From the NCBI GenBank assembly GCA_013003145.1, contig JABDLH010000258.1, positions 1 through 16,476 of the forward strand: a stretch of 16,476 bases of DNA, read 5' to 3'. Shown piece by piece: positions 7,196-12,971 of this stretch. This DNA comes from Flavobacteriaceae bacterium (GTDB lineage Bacteria > Bacteroidota > Bacteroidia > Flavobacteriales > Flavobacteriaceae). Numbering within the stretch: the stretch's first letter is position 1; every line of letters begins with the position of its first letter. Made by a program: the position numbers and the translations under genes. The notes below the pieces were generated by a model. The model was given only the letters and a program-made list of their open reading frames with translations. It was not told where the DNA came from and did not search any database.

Positions 7196-8197
7196 ATGGA
7201 TAAGAACTTGAATTTTGCGGTTATAGGCGGGGGAAGCTGGGCAACGGCTATCGTAAAAATGCTTTCAGAAAATCTCGATAAGATCCATTGGTACATGCGA
7301 AGCCAGGAAACCGTGGAATACATCAGGAAAAACAAACACAACCCCAACTACCTTAGTTCCGTGGAGTTCCACACGGAACAACTGGTACTGACCAGCGATA
7401 TGAACGAAGCGGTTGCTGCTGCTGATATCCTGATCTTCGCCATTCCTTCGGCCTTCCTTGTTTCAGAACTGGAACAGCTTAAAGAGTCCATGGAGGACAA
7501 GATCATTTTCTCGGCCATCAAGGGGATAGTACCGGAAACCGGGAAGATCGTAGGAGAGCACATCCATGAAACCTATGACATCCCTTTCAGGAATATCGGG
7601 GTGATCACCGGACCTTGCCATGCAGAAGAGGTTGCCCTGGAGCGCCTGTCTTATCTGACCATTGCCTGTGCTGATGAAGAAAAGGCCAAGTACATGGCCA
7701 AGCGATTACAAAGCGACTATATCAGGACCAAGGTATCCAAGGATATACTGGGGACAGAGTACGCCGCCATGCTTAAGAATATTTATGCGATCGCCGCAGG
7801 TATTGCCCACGGCCTGGGATATGGAGACAATTTCCAGAGTGTGCTGATGAGCAACGCCATCCGTGAAATGAAGCGCTTTACCAAGCGCATCTATAAGATA
7901 GACCGTAATATTAACGATTCGGCCTACCTGGGAGACCTGCTGGTTACCGGGTACTCGACCTTCAGCCGGAACAGGATGTTCGGGAATATGCTTGGAAAAG
8001 GCTATACGGTAAAGAGTGCGATGATGGAGATGAAAATGGTTGCAGAAGGGTATTATGCCACCAAGGGCGTCAAAAAACTAAAGGCAGATATGAAAAAGCG
8101 GGTCAAGACTCCTATTATCGATGCGGTCTACGAGGTCCTCTATGATGGTGGAAATGCCAAAAAAGTATTCCAGAAACTAACTGAAAAACTGGATTGA
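7196..8197 (+). CDS. gpsA: NAD(P)H-dependent glycerol-3-phosphate dehydrogenase
   Basis: A 333-residue cytosolic enzyme that reduces dihydroxyacetone phosphate to sn-glycerol 3-phosphate for phospholipid synthesis. The N-terminal Rossmann fold carries VIGGGSWATA (residues 9-18), followed by FAIPSAF (81-87) and the catalytic-region AIKG (Lys109). GPCHAEEVA (139-147) corresponds to the family GPSxAxEV, with Cys in place of the usual Ser. Lys194 in MLKNIYAIAAGIAHGLGYGDN is the catalytic lysine. GDLLVTGYSTFSRNRMFG (247-264) matches the C-terminal substrate-binding block GDL..T..S..SRN..FG. Length is normal for GpsA. The gene is preceded by a good -7 element and converges on the small minus-strand gene, with only 13 bases between the two stop codons and no visible terminator. 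Confidence 0.95.
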   Translation: MDKNLNFAVIGGGSWATAIVKMLSENLDKIHWYMRSQETVEYIRKNKHNPNYLSSVEFHTEQLVLTSDMNEAVAAADILIFAIPSAFLVSELEQLKESMEDKIIFSAIKGIVPETGKIVGEHIHETYDIPFRNIGVITGPCHAEEVALERLSYLTIACADEEKAKYMAKRLQSDYIRTKVSKDILGTEYAAMLKNIYAIAAGIAHGLGYGDNFQSVLMSNAIREMKRFTKRIYKIDRNINDSAYLGDLLVTGYSTFSRNRMFGNMLGKGYTVKSAMMEMKMVAEGYYATKGVKKLKADMKKRVKTPIIDAVYEVLYDGGNAKKVFQKLTEKLD

Positions 8198-8210
8198 TCA
8201 ATACAGTCTA

Positions 8211-8567
8211 TTACTTTATATATTCCTTCTCGACAAAATACTGCACTATAGCCTCTTTCATCAGGACCGACTGTTCTCCGGACTTTAATTCCGGCAGCAT
8301 CTCCCGTATCTTATAGTGTGGCCATCCTTCGTCGTCAAAGTAATCAAATTCATAGTATCCATAGGGCTCCAGGAGCCTGCAGATCGCAATATGCATCAGG
8401 TTGATCTTCTCGTCCTTCTTAAACTTCCGGTGCAATTGTCCCAGTTCCTGTACGCCCACGAGGTAGATGATCGCATCCAGCTCTAACGGATCCCCGTCAG
8501 AAAATTGGGCAGACAGTTTTTCGACCAATAGGTCCCACCGTTCTTTCAGTTGTTGGTCTCTTACCAT
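8211..8567 (-). CDS. Conserved protein of unknown function (flavobacterial, ~118 aa)
   Basis: I recall close relatives across flavobacteria but know no function. The protein is small, soluble and acidic, with no signal peptide or membrane helix. Recognisable blocks are DPLELDAIIYLVGVQELGQ, KKDEKINLMHIAICRLLEPYGYYEFDYFDDEGWPHY, and the C-terminal SGEQSVLMKEAIVQYFVEKEY. The start at 8567 (MVRDQQLKERW) is chosen because the homologous region begins there. The in-frame upstream Mets at 8588 and 8642 would add residues without family-like character and would run into the promoter elements at 8632-8647. The gene diverges from cvpA and converges on gpsA. The strong conservation of Trp, Tyr and acidic residues suggests a binding or structural role rather than an obvious catalytic site (inference). 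Confidence 0.85.
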   Translation of the reverse strand: MVRDQQLKERWDLLVEKLSAQFSDGDPLELDAIIYLVGVQELGQLHRKFKKDEKINLMHIAICRLLEPYGYYEFDYFDDEGWPHYKIREMLPELKSGEQSVLMKEAIVQYFVEKEYIK

Positions 8568-8631
8568 AATTCCTACTCTTATCTGCATCACCCTTCCTGA
8601 ACAGGTGAGAATACTGTTAATTTTCAAAGCC

Positions 8632-8647
8632 CAAAGGTACAAATCTA
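8632..8647 (-). promoter_or_regulatory. Two tandem -7 elements (TAGATTTG then TACCTTTG) upstream of the 8211-8567 gene
   Basis: On the minus strand two exact TAnnTTTG octamers lie back to back: TAGATTTG (8640-8647) and TACCTTTG (8632-8639). They leave ~65-75 nt before the ATG at 8567. No TTG is at the expected -33 spacing for either. One of them is probably the functional -7 box. Confidence 0.5.
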
Positions 8648-8652
8648 AGTAC

Positions 8653-8660
8653 TATATTTG
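8653..8660 (+). promoter_or_regulatory. Bacteroidota -7 element (TATATTTG) upstream of cvpA
   Basis: An exact TAnnTTTG match ending 13 bases before the cvpA ATG at 8674. The predicted transcript start would be only a few bases before the ATG. It lies 5 bases from the divergent minus-strand -7 elements, so polymerase footprints at the two promoters must overlap. Confidence 0.5.
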
Positions 8661-8673
8661 CGTAAACACCAGG

Positions 8674-9195
8674 ATGTCATTTTTAGATATTGTATTGGGA
8701 TTATTACTGATCTGGGGACTTTATAAAGGCCTCAGGAATGGACTGATCATCGAAGTAGCCACCTTGATCGCCCTCATTGCCGGGCTCTATGGCGCCATTC
8801 GCTTTTCCTACATTACAGGCGCATACCTTGAAGAGCACATGCAATGGGATCAACAATATATGAACCTGATCGCGTTCATCATTACTTTTATCCTTATCGT
8901 TATCATCATTAACCTGGTGGGCCGCTTACTGACCAAAATCGTGGATTTCGCGATGATGGGCTGGTTAAACAAACTGGCAGGGGGTGTATTTGGCATCCTT
9001 AAAATTGCAGTGATGCTGGGCACCCTTTTACTCTTCTTCGAAAGGGCTAATACCTCTATTAAATTTTATAAAGACACCGAGACCTCTTCCTCAGTCCTGT
9101 ATGAACCCCTGCGCGACATCGGTGCACTGGTCTTTGAAAAAGTGATCCCGGAGATCACAGAACCTGAAGCAGAGAAGGAGTTACAATTCTTGTAG
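8674..9195 (+). CDS. cvpA: CvpA family membrane protein
   Basis: A 173-residue inner-membrane protein of the CvpA (colicin V production) family. The start at 8674 (MSFLDIVLGLLLIWGLYKG) is chosen over the longer upstream open frame because the CvpA family begins with exactly this kind of segment and the promoter lies between. Four hydrophobic helices are visible: ~3-18, ~25-45, ~62-88 and ~98-127. The glycine-rich GLYKGLRNGLI and GWLNKLAGGVFGILK blocks are typical of the family. The C-terminal ~45 residues are hydrophilic and acidic. In E. coli, CvpA is needed for colicin V export and affects purF expression and envelope stress; the role in Bacteroidota is not established. It appears monocistronic, followed by a 247-bp gap. 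Confidence 0.88.
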   Translation: MSFLDIVLGLLLIWGLYKGLRNGLIIEVATLIALIAGLYGAIRFSYITGAYLEEHMQWDQQYMNLIAFIITFILIVIIINLVGRLLTKIVDFAMMGWLNKLAGGVFGILKIAVMLGTLLLFFERANTSIKFYKDTETSSSVLYEPLRDIGALVFEKVIPEITEPEAEKELQFL

Positions 9196-9275
9196 GAAAA
9201 TTACGCGCATTTTATCGGCGAAAAGTGTTTTTAAACCTATAACCGTTCATCGGGAAAGGTGCATAAAATATAGAT

Positions 9276-9298
9276 GTACGACACCAATAATGTCGTAC
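9276..9298. repeat. Perfect 8-bp inverted repeat in the 247-bp gap between cvpA and the CAP gene
   Basis: GTACGACA (9276-9283) and TGTCGTAC (9291-9298) flank the 7-base loop CCAATAA. No T-run follows, so it is not a canonical intrinsic terminator. It could be an operator or a weak 3' hairpin of the cvpA transcript. The rest of the 9196-9442 gap shows AT-rich sequence and one -7-like element at 9365, with no small ORF that I would call a gene. Confidence 0.6.
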
Positions 9299-9364
9299 CT
9301 CGGTCAAATTGGGTCTATAATCGAAAAAATGCCTTCCTTTTCTTACATCCAACCTCCCCGCAGC

Positions 9365-9372
9365 TAGATTTG
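9365..9372 (+). promoter_or_regulatory. Bacteroidota -7 element (TAGATTTG) upstream of the CAP-domain gene
   Basis: An exact TAnnTTTG match, about 70 bases before the ATG at 9443, identical to the octamers at 762 (plus) and 8640 (minus). There is no clear -33 TTG; the upstream 20 bases are T- and C-rich. Confidence 0.45.
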
Positions 9373-9442
9373 GAATAGAATCAACAGACAATAATGTTCA
9401 CGATTCCCCCAAATACTGAATGTTAACTAAAGGTTTTCCCCC

Positions 9443-9955
9443 ATGAAAAAGTTTTTACTTCCTATCGCTATAGTTCTTACGGTTCTGATGAACACCTCTT
9501 GTAGTAAAGAAACCGTTATTAATTTCGAGGACGACAGTGCCTACGAACTGGGTTCTATTGAGGCAGAAGCAGGTGCCGACAACCAGGTTGACATTGAAAA
9601 AGCGATACTAGCGCTTACCAATGAGCACAGGCTGGCCATGAATTCTAACGAGCTGGACTTTAGCCCTGCTGCGTACGAAGAAGCTAATAACCACACGGAT
9701 TATATGATCAGCAAAGGTAAGCTGAGCCATGATAAATTCCAGGAAAGAGCCTATAAGATCTCCACCAAGGTAAAAGTAAAGCAGGTTGCAGAGAATGTTG
9801 CCCGTCATTACGATACCGCCCAGGAAGCTTTTGAGCACTGGTTAGGTAGCCCGGATCACCGCAGGTCTATTGAAGGGAACTATACCCATACTGCTATCAG
9901 TGTTAAAGTAGATAAGAACGGAAAATTTTATTATACACAACTCTTCTACCGTTAA
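9443..9955 (+). CDS. CAP (SCP/PR-1-like) domain lipoprotein
   Basis: A 170-residue lipoprotein: signal peptide MKK, a hydrophobic core and lipobox MNTSC place the lipid-modified Cys at residue 20. An acidic linker (~21-50) leads into a compact CAP domain. It shows the helix ILALTNEHRLAMNSNELDFSPAAYEEANNHTDYMISKGKLSH, then AENVA (116-120), EHWLGSPDHRRSI (131-143) and closing strands HTAISVKVDKNGKFYYTQLF. The candidate CAP cavity residues, His and Glu in NEHR, AENVA and EHW, are present. CAP proteins are extracytoplasmic and bind lipids or other small ligands, and the bacterial members are poorly characterised. The gene stands alone, with an upstream -7 element, and precedes nbaC codirectionally by 112 bp. 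Confidence 0.9.
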   Translation: MKKFLLPIAIVLTVLMNTSCSKETVINFEDDSAYELGSIEAEAGADNQVDIEKAILALTNEHRLAMNSNELDFSPAAYEEANNHTDYMISKGKLSHDKFQERAYKISTKVKVKQVAENVARHYDTAQEAFEHWLGSPDHRRSIEGNYTHTAISVKVDKNGKFYYTQLFYR

Positions 9956-9976
9956 TAGCCCTTAATTAGGTGAGGA

Positions 9977-10063
9977 ATGCTTATTTTTAATTGCCGTGTA
10001 CCTGCTGTCCAACTAATGTTTACCCGGTCAGCCAAACAGGCCATGTCAATAACAAATAAGCAT
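9977..10063. repeat. 10-bp inverted repeat framing the gap before nbaC
   Basis: ATGCTTATTT (9977-9986) and AAATAAGCAT (10054-10063) are perfect reverse complements, separated by 67 bases. The right arm ends 4 bases before the nbaC ATG. If transcribed together they could pair and sequester the translation start. The intervening bases contain no exact TAnnTTTG. Confidence 0.5.
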
Positions 10064-10067
10064 ACCG

Positions 10068-10607
10068 ATGAGCATCAAGCCCCCTTTTAATCTTCGCGAT
10101 TGGATAGAAGAAAACCGTGAAACCTTAAAACCTCCCGTTGGCAATAAGAATCTTTATAAGGATGCAGGCGATTATATCGTTATGATCGTTGCCGGGCCTA
10201 ATGCCCGTAAAGACTACCACTACAACGAGACCGAAGAATTGTTTTACCAGTTAGAGGGGAACATAGAAATCCATGTGCAGGTTGAGGGTGAGAAAAAGAC
10301 TATGAAACTAGGGCCCGGGGATATGTACCTGCACCCCGCCAAAATACCACACTCGCCGGTGCGTCATGAAGGGTCTATTGGCCTGGTCGTTGAACGCAAG
10401 AGGGCAGAGATGGAAGTGGATGACGGCCTGCTGTGGTTCTGTGATAATTGCAATCACAAATTGTACGAAGCCTATTTTACCCTTCACGATATAGAAAAAG
10501 ACTTTTTAAAACATTTTATACACTTCTACGGATCCGAGGAATTACGCACCTGCAATAATTGCGGTACCGTTATGGAAGTTGATGAAAGATTTGTCGCGGG
10601 GGAATAA
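10068..10607 (+). CDS. nbaC: 3-hydroxyanthranilate 3,4-dioxygenase
   Basis: A 179-residue cupin dioxygenase that opens the ring of 3-hydroxyanthranilate to 2-amino-3-carboxymuconate 6-semialdehyde. That step belongs to the kynurenine route of tryptophan breakdown, which can also feed de novo NAD through quinolinate. Iron ligands are His51, Glu57 and His95, in DYHYNETEELFYQ and KIPHSP. Substrate-binding Arg47, Arg99 and Glu109 match the family. The bacterial-type C-terminal rubredoxin-like metal site is intact: CDNC (125-128) and CNNC (162-165). Length is typical of bacterial enzymes. No other kynurenine-pathway gene is in the window. It precedes an aldehyde dehydrogenase by 144 bp, but that gene has its own promoter-like element. 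A 10-bp inverted repeat lies around its leader. Confidence 0.95.
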   Translation: MSIKPPFNLRDWIEENRETLKPPVGNKNLYKDAGDYIVMIVAGPNARKDYHYNETEELFYQLEGNIEIHVQVEGEKKTMKLGPGDMYLHPAKIPHSPVRHEGSIGLVVERKRAEMEVDDGLLWFCDNCNHKLYEAYFTLHDIEKDFLKHFIHFYGSEELRTCNNCGTVMEVDERFVAGE

Positions 10608-10708
10608 GTAAGGACAGCGTAATTTACCGCCTATAGTGCTCTCTATCAATAACTCGTAAACCGGGCAAAGTTCTCGACCCCACTTCTCTATAAACTCCTT
10701 AAGTTTTG

Positions 10709-10731
10709 TAGCTTTGTGAGAATCTCACAAA
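10709..10731 (+). promoter_or_regulatory. -7 element (TAGCTTTG) overlapped by a 19-bp palindrome, upstream of the ALDH gene
   Basis: TAGCTTTG (10709-10716) matches TAnnTTTG. A perfect inverted repeat overlaps its last four bases and covers the expected transcription start: TTTGTGAG (10713-10720), spacer AAT, CTCACAAA (10724-10731). It lies 20 bases before the ATG at 10752. This geometry is that of an operator for a dimeric repressor. No T-run follows, so it is not a terminator. Confidence 0.6.
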
Positions 10732-10751
10732 TATTCTAAAAAAGTTACAAA

Positions 10752-12305
10752 ATGTCACAAATAGCAGAAGCAACAGGAATTCAATCTGCCCTCGATAAAC
10801 TGGGCATTCTCGAAATAAATGACGGGAGTTCTACCGGTTCGGAAAACTTTTCTTCCGGGGAACTGATCTCTTCCTACTCCCCTGTAGATGGCGCCCTGAT
10901 CGGGAAAGTAAAGGCGACCACCAAAGAAGACTATGAAAAGGTTTTAAGTACGGCCACTGAAGCTTTTAAAAGCTGGCGTAAAAAACCTGCCCCACTTCGC
11001 GGAGAAGTAGTTCGGCAGGTCGCAGACCGGCTAAGGGAGCTAAAAGAGCCCCTTGGTAAGCTGGTTTCTTACGAGATGGGGAAATCTTACCAGGAAGGCC
11101 TTGGAGAGGTACAGGAAATGATTGATATCTGTGATTTTGCTGTTGGCCTCTCGCGCCAGCTACACGGTCTTACCATGCACTCGGAAAGACCCGGGCACCG
11201 TATGTATGAGCAATACCACCCACTTGGGGTTGTAGGAATCATTTCTGCTTTTAATTTCCCGGTAGCCGTTTGGTCATGGAACACAGCCCTGGCATGGGTG
11301 TGCGGGGATGTCTGTGTATGGAAACCATCAGAAAAAACTCCGTTAACCGGGATTGCCTGCCAGAATATTGTAGCCGACGTTTTTAAGGAGAACGGCCTGC
11401 CTGAAGGGATCTCCTGCCTGATCAACGGGGATTATAAAGTGGGAGAATTCATGACCCATGATAAAAGGATTCCATTGATCTCTGCTACGGGTTCTATCCG
11501 TATGGGTAAGATCGTTGCACAGGCCGTTGCCTCAAGGCTTGGTAAGTCTCTACTGGAACTCGGTGGAAATAACGCCATTATAGTTACTCCGGATGCCGAT
11601 ATTAAAATGACCGTCATCGGGGCCGTTTTCGGTGCGGTCGGTACTGCAGGTCAGCGCTGTACTTCTACCCGGAGACTGATTATCCACGAATCGATCTATG
11701 ACCAGGTTAAACAAGCTGTAGTAGATGCCTATAAGCAATTGCGAATAGGAAATCCGCTGGATGAGAATAACCACGTTGGGCCATTGATCGATAAAGATGC
11801 CGTTTCCAAATACCAGGCTGCCCTGGAGAAAGTGAAAGAAGAAGGTGGGAAAATAATAGTTGAAGGCGGGGTACTATCCGGTGAAGGCTATGAAAGTGGT
11901 TGTTATGTAAAACCTGCGATCGCAGAAGCAGAGAATAGTTTTGAGATCGTACAGGAAGAAACATTTGCTCCGATCCTTTACCTGATGAAATATTCCGGTG
12001 ATATTCATAACGCCATTGCCCAGCAGAACGGTGTGGTACAAGGCCTGTCCTCGGCTGTCATGACCAATAACCTCAGAGAAGCGGAGGCGTTTCTTTCCGT
12101 TGAGGGAAGTGACTGTGGAATTGCCAACGTCAATATCGGTACTTCGGGCGCAGAGATCGGTGGTGCCTTTGGAGGTGAGAAAGAAACAGGGGGCGGACGA
12201 GAGTCCGGTTCTGACGCCTGGAAGATTTATATGAGAAGGCAGACCAATACAATCAATTACACCACTGAGCTTCCCCTTGCCCAGGGAATTAAGTTCGAGT
12301 TGTAA
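10752..12305 (+). CDS. amaB: ALDH7-family aldehyde dehydrogenase (L-aminoadipate-semialdehyde / piperideine-6-carboxylate dehydrogenase type)
   Basis: A 517-residue NAD(P)-dependent aldehyde dehydrogenase. Catalytic Cys303 lies in GTAGQRCTSTRR, general base Glu269 in LLELGG, Asn168 in FNFP and cofactor-binding Lys191 in WKPSEKTP. The C-terminus GGAFGGEKETGGGRESGSDAWK..MRR followed by TINYTTELPLAQGIKF is the ALDH7 (antiquitin) signature. Those enzymes oxidise alpha-aminoadipic semialdehyde in lysine catabolism. The gene follows nbaC, so a role in the kynurenine route (2-aminomuconate semialdehyde oxidation) is conceivable, but that activity normally belongs to a different ALDH family. It has its own operator-like promoter and a strong terminator and looks monocistronic. 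No lysine aminotransferase or dehydrogenase gene is in the window. Family assignment is firm; the substrate is inferred. Confidence 0.9.
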   Translation: MSQIAEATGIQSALDKLGILEINDGSSTGSENFSSGELISSYSPVDGALIGKVKATTKEDYEKVLSTATEAFKSWRKKPAPLRGEVVRQVADRLRELKEPLGKLVSYEMGKSYQEGLGEVQEMIDICDFAVGLSRQLHGLTMHSERPGHRMYEQYHPLGVVGIISAFNFPVAVWSWNTALAWVCGDVCVWKPSEKTPLTGIACQNIVADVFKENGLPEGISCLINGDYKVGEFMTHDKRIPLISATGSIRMGKIVAQAVASRLGKSLLELGGNNAIIVTPDADIKMTVIGAVFGAVGTAGQRCTSTRRLIIHESIYDQVKQAVVDAYKQLRIGNPLDENNHVGPLIDKDAVSKYQAALEKVKEEGGKIIVEGGVLSGEGYESGCYVKPAIAEAENSFEIVQEETFAPILYLMKYSGDIHNAIAQQNGVVQGLSSAVMTNNLREAEAFLSVEGSDCGIANVNIGTSGAEIGGAFGGEKETGGGRESGSDAWKIYMRRQTNTINYTTELPLAQGIKFEL

Positions 12306-12324
12306 GAACTACTGCAAAATTGAT

Positions 12325-12354
12325 AAAGACCCCGGTATTCGCCGGGGTTTTTTT
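12325..12354 (+). terminator. Intrinsic terminator of the ALDH gene
   Basis: The GC-rich stem ACCCCGG (12329-12335) pairs with CCGGGGT (12342-12348) and extends through G-U and A-U pairs to 12325/12352. It has a 6-nt loop and is followed by seven T (12348-12354). It starts 20 bases after the ALDH stop codon. Confidence 0.93.
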
Positions 12355-12446
12355 ATGCTTTGCCGTCATTTCCCAGGCTTTTCCTCTAAGCACGATGTAT
12401 AATTATTTTTTAATACATTGTGGAACAAACACTAAACCAACCGATT

Positions 12447-12971
12447 ATGGAAATTGAATCATTGAGTCTCCTTCACTGGGGCCTGCTGATCCTCATAGGG
12501 ATTATAGGTCTTATTATGGGCTATTATCTGGGTAAGGCAAACAAGAAGAGTGGTATTGATCCCGCATCAATGGCTGTTCTTGAAAGCAAGAACAAAAGTC
12601 TTCTATCAGAACTTGAGGCCTGTCGTAAGCAGGTAGAGAAACTTGGAAGTGAAGCCCAAACGGCAGGTACAGGTTTTGATGCCGTTTCTGCCAAATCGGT
12701 CTTCGGGAAACGGATCAAGGAAAACGATCTGAAACTAGTTGAGGGAATAGGCCCGAAAATTGAAGGCTTATTCCATAATTTTGACATCAAGACCTGGAAA
12801 GACTTGTCTGAAGTCACGGTAGAACGATGTTATGAAGTCCTCAGCTCGGGGGGAGACCGGTATAAGATCCATGACCCGTCATCCTGGCCGATGCAGGCAA
12901 AGATGGCCCAGCAGGGAGATTGGAGAGCGCTCCACAAATGGCAGGTAGAACACAAACACGGTAAATTATAG
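12447..12971 (+). CDS. Membrane-anchored helix-hairpin-helix domain protein
   Basis: A 174-residue protein starting at ATG 12447 (MEIESLSLLHW). An in-frame GTG at 12420 would add 9 polar residues before the membrane helix and is less likely. One transmembrane helix (~9-29: HWGLLILIGIIGLIMGYYLG) is followed by a predicted coiled-coil (~45-70). The C-terminal domain starts with a helix-hairpin-helix (LKLVEGIGPKIEGLF, ~95-109) and ends with a conserved extension, including DPSSWPMQAKMAQQGDWRALHKWQ. This HhH-plus-extension module is one I recognise from other bacterial proteins, often attached to unrelated N-termini; it is not known to be catalytic. HhH motifs usually bind nucleic acids, but a membrane anchor makes that role uncertain. 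The stop codon abuts that of the convergent desaturase gene. Confidence 0.85.
   Translation: MEIESLSLLHWGLLILIGIIGLIMGYYLGKANKKSGIDPASMAVLESKNKSLLSELEACRKQVEKLGSEAQTAGTGFDAVSAKSVFGKRIKENDLKLVEGIGPKIEGLFHNFDIKTWKDLSEVTVERCYEVLSSGGDRYKIHDPSSWPMQAKMAQQGDWRALHKWQVEHKHGKL

Noticed and set aside
8193..8202. Palindrome ATTGATCAAT at the gpsA stop codon
   Set aside because: Short, AT-rich and partly coding, with no T-run, so neither a terminator nor a convincing operator.
8568..8642. N-terminal extension of the 118-aa minus-strand protein
   Set aside because: It would overlap the tandem -7 elements and adds non-homologous residues.
8467..8673. Long N-terminal extension of the cvpA frame
   Set aside because: It overlaps the opposite-strand conserved gene and the promoter. 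The protein family begins at the Met encoded at 8674.
9256..9283. Partial resemblance of a sequence starting GGTGCATAA to a Xer/dif recombination site
   Set aside because: Only part of one arm resembles dif, the arm spacing is wrong and there is no second arm. It is better explained as chance next to the hairpin.
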